Source: Bacteroidota bacterium
Lineage (GTDB): Bacteria; Bacteroidota; Ignavibacteria; Ignavibacteriales; Melioribacteraceae
Assembly: GCA_023381535.1 (NCBI GenBank)
Contig: JAMCSN010000330.1
Coordinates: 1-12,923 of the forward strand
DNA: 12,923 bases
Direction of reading: 5' to 3'
In this document: positions 1 through 6,442 of the stretch, one piece after another
Position numbering within the stretch: position 1 is the stretch's first letter
How the letters are laid out: every line of letters begins with the position of its first letter
Notes under the pieces: generated by a model
Told to the model about the DNA's origin: nothing
Database searches by the model: none
Seen by the model: the letters and a program-made list of their open reading frames with translations, nothing else
Program-made: the position numbers and the translations under genes

Positions 1-38
1 TTTTGAACCGATTGAAATCTAAATTTAAATTTGCTCAT
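1..38 (-). CDS. fliJ: FliJ, flagellar export chaperone (N-terminal fragment)
   Basis: An ATG at 38-36 overlaps the fliI stop codon (TGATG) and opens a frame that runs off the left edge of the window. The 12 complete codons read MSKFKFRFQSVQ. The pattern M-x-K-F-K-F-R-hydrophobic is the usual start of FliJ in many bacteria, and fliJ normally follows fliI. FliJ is a small coiled-coil protein that sits in the centre of the FliI hexamer and links the export ATPase to the membrane export gate. Only the N-terminus is visible, so the call rests on this short motif, the overlap and the position. The one-base overlap suggests coupled translation with fliI. Confidence 0.72.
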   Translation of the reverse strand, partial: MSKFKFRFQSVQ

Positions 39-1378
39 CACTCACCCACCGCAACCGGCGCTTCAATTATTTGATAAAGATGTTCAACGGATTGATCGTA
101 CTTAGCGCGTTCGTACATATCTTGTTTGAGAAATCCTCTAAGCTGATTTATCTTCGAGAGCGCATTATCGATTTCCGGATTGCTGCCTTTGACATAAGCG
201 CCAATGTTTATCAAATCTTCCGCTTCTTTATACGTCGCCAAAATTTCATTGAATCTCATCGCTCTAAGATGATGATCATGATCAACTATGTCCGGCATTA
301 CTCTGCTGATACTTTGCAGTGTATCAACCGCCGGGAATTGCCCTTTGTTTGCAAGCTTGCGCGAAAGGACAATGTGACCGTCAAGAATCGAGCGTACCGC
401 ATCTGCAATCGGTTCGGTCATATCATCGCCATCGACCAATACCGTGTACAAACCGGTGATGGAACCTTTGTTAGAATTGCCGGCTCTTTCAAGCAGCTTG
501 GGAAGAAGTGCAAAGACAGATGGAGTGTAACCTTTCGTTGTGGGCGGCTCGCCGATTGTTAACCCGATTTCTCTTTGCGCCATCGCAAAACGTGTAACCG
601 AATCCATCATCAGCATAACATCTAAACCGAGATCGCTGAAATATTCTGCAATCGTGGTTGCAACGTATGCGCCTTTCATTCTAATCAACGGAGACTTATC
701 ACTCGTAGCGCAAATAACAACAGATTTTCTTAAACCTTCTTCGCCCAAATCTTTTTCTATAAACTCGCGTACCTCGCGCCCGCGTTCTCCTATCAATGCA
801 ATCACGTTAACATCGGCGCTTGTATTTCTCGCAATCATACCAAGTGTAACGCTTTTGCCGACGCCGCTTCCGGAAAAAATTCCAACACGCTGCCCTTTTC
901 CAACGGTAAGCAAACCGTCGATTGATCTAATACCGGTTTGAATTGGAATCGTAATTCTTTTCCGCTCCAACGGATTCGGCGGCTCATGAAACGACTCGCG
1001 GTATGATGAATAATTTATTTCTCCCTTACTGTCTATCGGGTTGCCGATACCGTCTATCACTCGTCCCAGCAATTCTTTGCCGACACCGATTCTAAAACTT
1101 TTTCCCGACGCTTTTATTTCGCACGCCGGCGAGATATTATGCACTTCTCCTACCGCGATTGACATAACTTTCCCATTTTTGAATCCGACAACTTCAGCTT
1201 GACAAATTTCTTTTCCGTTCGGATCAACAACGGTACATATTTCCCCCAATATGGCATTGGGTCCAACGGAAACAATCACAAGTCCGATAACATCAATTAC
1301 CTTTCCGTTCACGCGCAGCGATTCGGTTTTATCGATAACCTTCCGAAATTTTTCCAAAAGATGTTCAGTTATATCCAT
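38..1378 (-). CDS. fliI: FliI, flagellar type III export ATPase
   Basis: FliI hydrolyses ATP to help unload and deliver flagellar substrates to the export gate at the base of the flagellum, together with FliH and FliJ. The 446-residue length is normal for the family. The Walker A loop SGSGVGKS is at residues 169-176 with the catalytic lysine at K175. The GERGREV motif with its catalytic glutamate is near E198, and the Walker B strand DVMLMMD ends at D259. The block from about 145 to 350 closely follows the F1/FliI/YscN ATPase core. The N-terminal segment (about 20-90) is the beta-barrel domain typical of these ATPases. It starts 6 bases after the fliH stop with a weak GGAA upstream, and its stop overlaps the fliJ start. 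The family is clear, and the flagellar context separates it from injectisome (YscN) and F1 relatives. Confidence 0.97.
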   Translation of the reverse strand: MDITEHLLEKFRKVIDKTESLRVNGKVIDVIGLVIVSVGPNAILGEICTVVDPNGKEICQAEVVGFKNGKVMSIAVGEVHNISPACEIKASGKSFRIGVGKELLGRVIDGIGNPIDSKGEINYSSYRESFHEPPNPLERKRITIPIQTGIRSIDGLLTVGKGQRVGIFSGSGVGKSVTLGMIARNTSADVNVIALIGERGREVREFIEKDLGEEGLRKSVVICATSDKSPLIRMKGAYVATTIAEYFSDLGLDVMLMMDSVTRFAMAQREIGLTIGEPPTTKGYTPSVFALLPKLLERAGNSNKGSITGLYTVLVDGDDMTEPIADAVRSILDGHIVLSRKLANKGQFPAVDTLQSISRVMPDIVDHDHHLRAMRFNEILATYKEAEDLINIGAYVKGSNPEIDNALSKINQLRGFLKQDMYERAKYDQSVEHLYQIIEAPVAVGE

Positions 1379-1384
1379 TTCCGA

Positions 1385-1990
1385 TTAAACGCTTTCTTCT
1401 AATTTTTTTCTTAGTTCGTTCAACTGCGTTGAAATTCTTGCGTCAACATTTCCGATCTCGGTTTCGATTAAACATCCGCCTCTTTCAATTCGCTCTTCTG
1501 CTTCAATGCTTATTTTGTTGAAGGAGCTGTTGTGAATCAAATTCTTGCTTGCTTCACTCATCTCGTTCAAATCGAGCGGATTGAGTTTTAACCGCACTTC
1601 GTTTGCACCGATAATTTTGTTGATGGCGGCTTTGATGTTTTCGTTAATTATGGTCTTATCTTCAATTTCACGTTTAAGAATTTTCTTTGAAAGTTCGAAC
1701 GCAGTTTGGATTACAAGTTTTTCAAATAACCGTTCCAACTCAAGTAAATGCTCATCGTGACTTTGCAGAACATTGTAAACCTCTTCATATTTTCTGTACA
1801 GCTTCGAAGAGTAATCCTGTTCCAATTCCCGACTTGCTTTCCGATATCCTTCTTCAAAGCCGCTTTTGTAATGCTCTTCAAGCTGGCTTTTGAACAAATC
1901 CGTTTCGTCAACTGTTTGAGGAATGCTGAAACCCGCCACCTTAACTGCAGCTTTCTTCGATCCCGGATTAATTTTTATCACATCAGACAT
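1385..1990 (-). CDS. fliH: FliH, flagellar export ATPase regulator/stator
   Basis: FliH binds and restrains FliI and tethers it to the C-ring. The frame stays open further upstream, to an ATG at 2032, but I place the start at 1990 (MSDVIKIN), giving 201 residues. A purine-rich GGAAGAGG lies just before this ATG, and the longer version would add 14 Arg/Cys-rich residues read wholly inside fliG. The middle (roughly residues 45-110) is a Glu/Lys-rich, likely coiled-coil stretch, as in FliH. The C-terminal part carries the family block RIERGGCLIETEIGNVDARI, followed by TQLNELRKKL. The gene overlaps the end of fliG by 8 bases and is followed closely by fliI. FliH is poorly conserved in general, so the C-terminal block and the gene order carry the call. 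Confidence 0.9.
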   Translation of the reverse strand: MSDVIKINPGSKKAAVKVAGFSIPQTVDETDLFKSQLEEHYKSGFEEGYRKASRELEQDYSSKLYRKYEEVYNVLQSHDEHLLELERLFEKLVIQTAFELSKKILKREIEDKTIINENIKAAINKIIGANEVRLKLNPLDLNEMSEASKNLIHNSSFNKISIEAEERIERGGCLIETEIGNVDARISTQLNELRKKLEESV

Positions 1991-3029
1991 ATACCTCTTC
2001 CGGGCTGCCGCGCATGTTGAGCGAGATCTCACCTTGCTCTTCCAATGATTTAATCACATCTATGATTTTCGCCTGTGCTGCCTCCACTTCTTTCAGCTTA
2101 ACCATTCCCATGTACTGCAATTCTTCCTTTAGTAAATCTGCGGCGCGTTCGGACATGTTTTTGAAAATCTTTTCCTTGAGATTTTCGTCGGCAATTTTAA
2201 GAGAGAGAGCAAGATCTTTGCGGTCGATTTCTCTAAGAATTTTTTGAATGTCTTTATCGTTGATGTTTATTATTTCATCGAAGATGAACATGAGCCGTTT
2301 TACTTCGTATGCGGTTTCAGCATCCATGTTTTCAATCTTAGTAAGAATCTCTTTTGCAATTCCGACATTAGCTTTATTCAGAATCGTTGCTAAACATTTC
2401 GGTCCGCCGAGTTTTCCGACGGATTGACTCATGGACGAACCGGCAATTTCATCTACCACATGTTCAATCTGCTTCAAGGTTTGAGGTGCAATTTTCCCCA
2501 ATGTTGCAATTCTGATGGCAACATCTACGCGGAGTTCATCCGGTAATTCTTTAAGAGCATTTGCAGTTTGATCCGGCGACAGCTGCGATAAAATCAACGC
2601 CATTGTTTGGGGATGTTCTTTGTTAAGGAAGTTGACCAACTGCGCCGGTTCAGCTTTCTTAAGAACATCGAAACCTTTCAAAGTGGTAAGCCGCTTAATT
2701 TTATCTATCATCTCCATAGCTTTGGAAGGTCCGTATGTCTTTTCAAGCACAGCCTGCGCATAATCCAAACCTCCTTCCAAAACATACTCGCGCGCCGTCA
2801 CCATGTTGTAGAAATCTACGATGACGGCGTCTATCACTTTGGAAGGAACGTTTTTAAGTTTTGAAATTTCCGCCGTGATTACTTCAACATCGCCGGAATC
2901 CAAATACTTTAGCACCGAAGACGCAGCTTCAACATTGAGCGCAACCATCAGCATCGCGGCTTTTTGCAATCCCGGCACTTCATCTGCGGGATTCTTGCGC
3001 ACTAATTTGTCGTCAGACCTCATCTTCAT
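1983..3029 (-). CDS. fliG: FliG, flagellar motor switch protein
   Basis: FliG is the rotor protein that connects the MS-ring (FliF) to FliM and interacts with the stator to generate torque. The 348 residues show the expected order. There is an N-terminal FliF-binding region starting around LQKAAMLMVAL (21-31). The EHPQ motif at 138-141 (FLNKEHPQTMALIL) marks the middle ARM domain that binds FliM. A GG hinge is at 208-209. The C-terminal torque domain contains DIQKILREIDRKDLALSLK (260-278) and KNMSERA (290-296), with the charged residues expected of the stator-facing helix. The usual GPVR near the end of this domain reads GMVK here (308-311). Two ATGs compete (3029 and 3023), both inside the end of fliF. 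A weak GGA is better spaced for the inner one, so the true start may be 6 bases shorter. It overlaps both fliF and fliH. Confidence 0.97.
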   Translation of the reverse strand: MKMRSDDKLVRKNPADEVPGLQKAAMLMVALNVEAASSVLKYLDSGDVEVITAEISKLKNVPSKVIDAVIVDFYNMVTAREYVLEGGLDYAQAVLEKTYGPSKAMEMIDKIKRLTTLKGFDVLKKAEPAQLVNFLNKEHPQTMALILSQLSPDQTANALKELPDELRVDVAIRIATLGKIAPQTLKQIEHVVDEIAGSSMSQSVGKLGGPKCLATILNKANVGIAKEILTKIENMDAETAYEVKRLMFIFDEIININDKDIQKILREIDRKDLALSLKIADENLKEKIFKNMSERAADLLKEELQYMGMVKLKEVEAAQAKIIDVIKSLEEQGEISLNMRGSPEEVYV

Positions 3030-4626
3030 GCATCCAGGCGTTAATTAGTTTTGCAGCATCCATTGGGTTCTTGGTAACGTAATTAATAATTTTATCCTGT
3101 TGATTTTTTTTCAGCATTGCTTCGTCGGAAATTTCATCTTCAATATCGCCGACCGGCAAGATCATCTTTTTCTTTTTGGTTGCAAGCATCTGAGCTACAT
3201 TGCTTTTCGATTCGTTACTTCTAGAAACCGGCGCCATAATTTCTGCCGCGGAAGGATAACTTCCGGTATTAACGGTTCCGATTACAATTCTTTCGTTCTT
3301 AAGCCGCTTCATCAGACTCTTGAGAACAAACATTGACGCAACAATTGCGAAAACGATGAACGCAAGATTTATCCATTCGTTTGCATCATTGATAACCGAC
3401 GACGTACTGACATCCTGAACGTTATCAAGCGACTTAACTTCGAAAGGAATATCAACTATTGAGAACTGGTCGTTTCTTTGAGCATCCACACCGATTGCGT
3501 TTCGAACAATCTCTTCCAGTTTTTTCATTTGATCGGCAGGGCGCGGATCATAAACAGTTTCCGTCTTTTCGCCTTTCTTAATTTCTTTTGGTATATCATT
3601 TATAACCGCGGCAACGCTGAGTCGCTTTATGTTTCCGCTTCCTTCAACCACCTTTTGAATGCTCTTACTCACTTCATAATTCGTGAGGGTGTTGTCGTTG
3701 GAAGTTGATGTTGAATCATTCTTCTGTCTTCCGCTGTTGTTGGCTTTTATCGACTGCTCGCTAATTGCAACTTGAGATTCCGGGTCATACTGTTCCATCG
3801 TTTTTTCAACTTGATCAAAATTGAGATCCGCATTAACCTGAATCATCGAATTGCCGTAGCCGAGAACATTATCCAGCATGCTTTGTGCTTTCTGAACAAG
3901 ATAATTCTCAACAGATTTTTTTATTTCATATTGTCTCGACGAAGCATACGCAAGCGGACCTTCATCGTTATCGTTATTAAGAATTCTTCCCCTTGTATCA
4001 ATAACGGAAACCTTTGCGGGTTCAAGTCCTTCAACGCTGCCGCAGAGCAGATTCACAATTGCCTGAATGTTTTCTTTTGACGGCATAGAATTGTTTTTCA
4101 ACTTCAGAACTACCGATGCCGTCGGAGCTTTTTCTTCTTCCTTAAAAACAGTTTTCTGCGGAATAACAATATGAACACGAACTCCAACAACGCCGTCCTG
4201 CTGTTGAATTGTTCGGGCGAGTTCTCCTTCCAGCGCGCGTTTGTAATTTAATTTCTGCATGAACTCCGACATGCCCATGGTCGTCTTGTCAAATATTTCA
4301 TAACCAATTATTCCCGAACTCGGAATACCTTTGCCGGCTAGAGTAAGCCGGAGTTCATAAACTTTTTCGCGCGGAACTTTAATTGATTGACCGTTATCTT
4401 CAATCTTGTAAGGAACTTTCTGCGATGTTAAATGCTCAATAACTTTCGAGGCGTCTTCCTGCGAAAGCCCGGAGTACAAAGTTGTGTATGTCGGTTCGTT
4501 GAGAACAATAATTAGAAATCCAAGAAACACAACAGTCAGCAATACGCCGATTCCAAGCATCAACTTTTGTCGCGGGTTAAGCTTATTAAGAATATTTAGA
4601 AATGTCTGTAATGGATTTGTGTTCAT
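3013..4626 (-). CDS. fliF: FliF, flagellar MS-ring protein
   Basis: FliF forms the membrane-embedded MS-ring on which the rotor and export gate are built. The 537-residue protein has one N-terminal membrane segment at about 22-42 (LMLGIGVLLTVVFLGFLIIVL). A long periplasmic part follows, beginning with the YscJ/FliF ring-building motif around LYSGLSQEDASKVIEHL (50-66). A second membrane segment lies at about 417-436, and then a cytoplasmic tail. The last 30 residues (DKIINYVTKNPMDAAKLINAW and after) match the FliG-binding tail of FliF, which fits the overlap with fliG directly downstream. A Ser/Asn/Thr-rich stretch in the middle of the periplasmic part (near KANNSGRQKNDSTSTSNDN) looks like a disordered loop, as in other FliFs. 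It starts 2 bases after the fliE stop without a clear Shine-Dalgarno, so coupling to fliE is likely. Confidence 0.97.
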   Translation of the reverse strand: MNTNPLQTFLNILNKLNPRQKLMLGIGVLLTVVFLGFLIIVLNEPTYTTLYSGLSQEDASKVIEHLTSQKVPYKIEDNGQSIKVPREKVYELRLTLAGKGIPSSGIIGYEIFDKTTMGMSEFMQKLNYKRALEGELARTIQQQDGVVGVRVHIVIPQKTVFKEEEKAPTASVVLKLKNNSMPSKENIQAIVNLLCGSVEGLEPAKVSVIDTRGRILNNDNDEGPLAYASSRQYEIKKSVENYLVQKAQSMLDNVLGYGNSMIQVNADLNFDQVEKTMEQYDPESQVAISEQSIKANNSGRQKNDSTSTSNDNTLTNYEVSKSIQKVVEGSGNIKRLSVAAVINDIPKEIKKGEKTETVYDPRPADQMKKLEEIVRNAIGVDAQRNDQFSIVDIPFEVKSLDNVQDVSTSSVINDANEWINLAFIVFAIVASMFVLKSLMKRLKNERIVIGTVNTGSYPSAAEIMAPVSRSNESKSNVAQMLATKKKKMILPVGDIEDEISDEAMLKKNQQDKIINYVTKNPMDAAKLINAWMHEDEV

Positions 4627-4628
4627 CG

Positions 4629-4919
4629 TTAAACCGGCATTCTTGTTAATTCTTTAAACATATCTATTGCTTTGTTTCTGATTTCCATCAGCAGTTCGAG
4701 ATTGGTTTTTGCTTTTTCGCCGGCAATCATAACGTCGTGCAATTCAACACCGTTGCCGCTAACAAAATCTTTGACTGCTTTTTGCGAATCCAGCTGCGAC
4801 TGATTTACATCGTTGATGAATCCGGTTAACGTGCTGCCGAAATTATCGGCGCCGTTCACTTTGATTTTTTGCGGTTGAATCGAGTTAGGTATTAGTTCGC
4901 CGAATCCTTCTATTTTCAT
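4629..4919 (-). CDS. fliE: FliE, MS-ring/rod junction protein
   Basis: FliE joins the MS-ring to the proximal rod and is exported through the flagellar type III system. The 96-residue size fits the family (about 100). The sequence has the expected helical C-terminal half: FGSTLTGFINDVNQSQLDSQ, then HDVMIAGEKAKTNLELLMEIRNKAIDMFKELTRMPV. The E-K-A-x-x-x-L-x-x-x-x-x-IRNK pattern and the final 'M-P-V' are typical FliE. An AGAGAGGA Shine-Dalgarno lies just before the start, overlapping the end of the preceding 79-residue gene, whose stop is one base away (TAAAATG). The fliE-fliF-fliG order supports the call. Confidence 0.94.
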   Translation of the reverse strand: MKIEGFGELIPNSIQPQKIKVNGADNFGSTLTGFINDVNQSQLDSQKAVKDFVSGNGVELHDVMIAGEKAKTNLELLMEIRNKAIDMFKELTRMPV

Positions 4920-4920
4920 T

Positions 4921-5160
4921 TTATCCTCTCTTATCGAAGTTTGAACCTACAAGTACTCCCGAAACTTTTCCTTTGGCGTTATAGAACTGGTAGTTCATCA
5001 CGTCTTCATGCTGTGCCGGATAAAGATTTGCGAAGAACTTTTTTTCATCGGTCGAAATTACTTTCTGAGCTTCAGCGGATTCCGGTTTACTCTGCACATT
5101 TGCTTTCGATTTGAAATACGCCGGCGAATAATTGCCGATTGAGTCGGTAATAACTTTCAT
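4921..5160 (-). CDS. Uncharacterised 79-residue protein between flgC and fliE
   Basis: I do not recognise this protein. It is 79 residues, without a signal peptide, membrane segment or cysteines. The first 35 residues are polar and low in structure (KSKANVQSKPESAEAQK). The second half is denser and looks like the folded or conserved part: EKKFFANLYPAQHEDVMNYQ, then FYNAKGKVSGVLVGSNFDKRG, with a cluster of aromatic residues and a Gly-rich end. It is very likely a real gene. Its ATG abuts the flgC stop (TAGATG), a GGAG Shine-Dalgarno sits about 7 bases upstream, and the fliE start follows its stop by one base. Co-translation with rod and junction proteins suggests a role in basal-body assembly or export, but that is inference from position only. 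Confidence 0.8.
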   Translation of the reverse strand: MKVITDSIGNYSPAYFKSKANVQSKPESAEAQKVISTDEKKFFANLYPAQHEDVMNYQFYNAKGKVSGVLVGSNFDKRG

Positions 5161-5664
5161 CTATATCTCCAAAGAATCTTTTGCCATTTGTTTTGCCGAG
5201 TTGAGCGACTGAAGATTTGCCTCGTAACTTCTTGTGGCGGCAATCATATCAACCATTTCGTTAATCACGTTTACATTCGACATCTGAATGTATCCGTTCT
5301 GATCAGCATTCGGATTATCGGGCATGTAAAGAATGTCTCCGGCTTTCTGATCCGTTTCCTCATTCATCGTGATGCTGCCGGAATCCGTTGAGATATTTAC
5401 TTCATCCGGGACAGACAATTTTTCCATATGGTTTGCGTCACTAACGTTCAGTCGAAGCACCTGTCCTTCGGTAGATAGGTTGGCAGCAAAGTTGTTTTTG
5501 TCCGCTTCAACCTTCAAAAATTTTCTCTGATACGGCTCGCCGTTTTCTGTTCTTACATTATCCGCGTTTGCAATGTTCTGTGAAATGAGATCCATTTTTT
5601 TCCTTTGAATGCTCATTCCGCGTGCGCTGAAATTTAGGCCGAACAAACTTCCGCCGATTTTCAT
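5161..5664 (-). CDS. flgC: FlgC, flagellar proximal rod protein
   Basis: FlgC is one of the rod subunits exported through the flagellar type III system. At 167 residues it is slightly longer than the usual 135-150. The N-terminal heptad region contains the rod signature around MDLISQNIANADNVRTENGE (24-43). The C-terminal half has the FlgC-specific block YMPDNPNADQNGYIQMSNVN followed by VINEMVDMIAATRSYEANLQ, close to the family consensus. The extra length is in the middle, roughly residues 58-105, which is acidic and less conserved. A strong Shine-Dalgarno (GGAGG at 5671-5675, 6 bases before the ATG) is present, and the start overlaps the flgB stop (ATGA). Together with flgB and fliE it forms the start of the basal-body set. 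Confidence 0.97.
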   Translation of the reverse strand: MKIGGSLFGLNFSARGMSIQRKKMDLISQNIANADNVRTENGEPYQRKFLKVEADKNNFAANLSTEGQVLRLNVSDANHMEKLSVPDEVNISTDSGSITMNEETDQKAGDILYMPDNPNADQNGYIQMSNVNVINEMVDMIAATRSYEANLQSLNSAKQMAKDSLEI

Positions 5665-6056
5665 GCGTTACCTCCGGTTTTTATTACTTCTTGAAGTGTT
5701 CTGTAGTAATCACCGATTTTCCGTGAAGCGAATTTGTACCGCAGCGTGTTCTCTGCGAGATCACTCATTTCTTTTTCGATGCTGACATTATTCACGCCGG
5801 ACTGCATGTCAGTGCTTTGATCGTTAACATATTCAAATTTGGATTCGCCGGCACCGACGTTTTGCAAACTGCCGATATGTTTTTGATTTGTCGTTTTCAG
5901 CAGAGAGTTGGAGCTTTCATTTAGTATTTCTTTGAACTCAACATCTTCGCGTTGGTAATTCTCCGTTCCAATGTTGGCAATATTTTTTGCGATGACGCGG
6001 TTTTTTTCCGTACAATAATCGAGAAGATCCTGAAGCAGCTTAACAGACGACGGCAT
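5661..6056 (-). CDS. flgB: FlgB, flagellar proximal rod protein
   Basis: FlgB is a rod subunit placed next to the MS-ring/FliE junction. The 131-residue length is normal. The N-terminal rod motif is NRVIAKNIANIGTENYQRED (19-38). The family usually has N-T-P-G-Y, and here it reads G-T-E-N-Y. The C-terminal helix NNVSIEKEMSDLAENTLRYK, followed by FASRKIGDYYRTLQEVIKTG, matches FlgB and pairs with the N-terminal helix in the folded rod. It is the first gene after the only sizeable gap in the window. A GAAAGGT Shine-Dalgarno lies about 5 bases before the ATG. It is therefore likely to head a flagellar transcription unit, though read-through from the chemotaxis genes is possible. Confidence 0.94.
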   Translation of the reverse strand: MPSSVKLLQDLLDYCTEKNRVIAKNIANIGTENYQREDVEFKEILNESSNSLLKTTNQKHIGSLQNVGAGESKFEYVNDQSTDMQSGVNNVSIEKEMSDLAENTLRYKFASRKIGDYYRTLQEVIKTGGNA

Positions 6057-6177
6057 AAATACCTTTCAGCTTTTTGATTTATTATCCCAAATCAAATGCC
6101 AGCCGAAAGATTGAAAAAGATGTGAAAAGTTCGTTTGAAATGTTTAGAGATGGCTAAAATTCACCAATTGGAATTTA
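6057..6177 (-). promoter_or_regulatory. Intergenic leader of flgB, possible promoter
   Basis: This is the only gap above about 15 bases in the window. Read on the minus strand, it contains TGGCATTTGATTTGG (complement of 6087-6101). This resembles a sigma-54 site in having GG, a 10-base spacer and a TTG, but it has GG where GC is expected at -12. Just downstream is GATAAT (complement of 6081-6086), a fair -10 hexamer without a recognisable -35. Either would put the RNA start about 15-25 bases before the flgB ATG. Both overlap the inverted repeat at 6073-6096. No GC-rich hairpin followed by a T-run is present, so I see no intrinsic terminator for the upstream chemotaxis genes. The promoter is a guess. 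Confidence 0.3.
6073..6096. repeat. Perfect 8-bp inverted repeat before flgB
   Basis: TTTGATTT (6073-6080) and AAATCAAA (6089-6096) are exact reverse complements separated by 8 bases (ATTATCCC). It lies 17 bases upstream of the flgB ATG and overlaps the possible promoter. It could be an operator for a dimeric regulator or a weak AT-rich hairpin in the leader RNA. The lack of a following T-run on either strand argues against a terminator. In AT-rich DNA a repeat of this size may occur by chance. Confidence 0.45.
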
Positions 6178-6441
6178 TTATTCAGAGTTGGCGCCGGATT
6201 CGCCGTAATCCAGCAAAATAGATTTTGTTTGGCCGCACGAGCACATGAATTTTATTTCTTTCAGATTGTCGTTCGCATCTTTCTTCAAAAGAATTTTTAC
6301 ATCATCAAAGTCGTTGTCTTCCAAAGAAATTTTTGACGATCCAACGACCTCATATTCATTAGCTTTTAAGAGGTTGCCGGTCTTACTTGTATTTTTTACG
6401 CGGGCGTCTCTAAATAGAGCGTCTTCATAATTACTTGTCAT
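6178..6441 (-). CDS. Uncharacterised 87-residue CxCG protein after cheB
   Basis: I do not recognise this protein. It has 87 residues, no signal peptide and no membrane segment. The N-terminal half is polar. From about residue 28 a probable beta-rich part follows (YEVVGSSKISLEDNDFDDVK). The end carries KFMCSCGQTKSILLDYGE, with a single C-x-C-G pair at C67/C69. One CxC pair is half of a typical zinc-binding set, so metal binding would need a dimer or a partner. A redox role is also possible. It is a convincing gene: an AAGGTGG Shine-Dalgarno precedes it, its ATG is one base from the cheB stop (TAAAATG), and it fills the space neatly. It is the last gene of the chemotaxis block, so a link to signalling or to the switch to basal-body expression is conceivable but unproven. 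Confidence 0.78.
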   Translation of the reverse strand: MTSNYEDALFRDARVKNTSKTGNLLKANEYEVVGSSKISLEDNDFDDVKILLKKDANDNLKEIKFMCSCGQTKSILLDYGESGANSE

Positions 6442-6442
6442 T

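Noticed and set aside
71..562. Plus-strand open frame of 163 codons
   Set aside because: It lies entirely antisense to fliI, whose ATPase motifs are intact, and its translation shows no recognisable motif. The same applies to the other plus-strand frames (for example 540-941, 7913-8323, 8598-8996, 12285-12653).
1711..1911. Second minus-strand frame inside fliH
   Set aside because: It is an out-of-frame shadow of fliH with no motif or plausible start site.
1991..2032. Longer fliH start at 2032
   Set aside because: The added residues (MRSRSTCAAARKRY) are read inside fliG and look unlike FliH, while the ATG at 1990 has a purine-rich site before it and a normal FliH beginning.
6115..6150. Flagellar sigma-28 promoter in the gap before flgB
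   Set aside because: A TAAA occurs on the minus strand but no GCCGATAA-like element follows at the needed spacing.
6165..6180. Palindrome around CCAATTGG after the 87-residue gene as a terminator
   Set aside because: The arms are short and AT-rich and no T-run follows on the minus strand.
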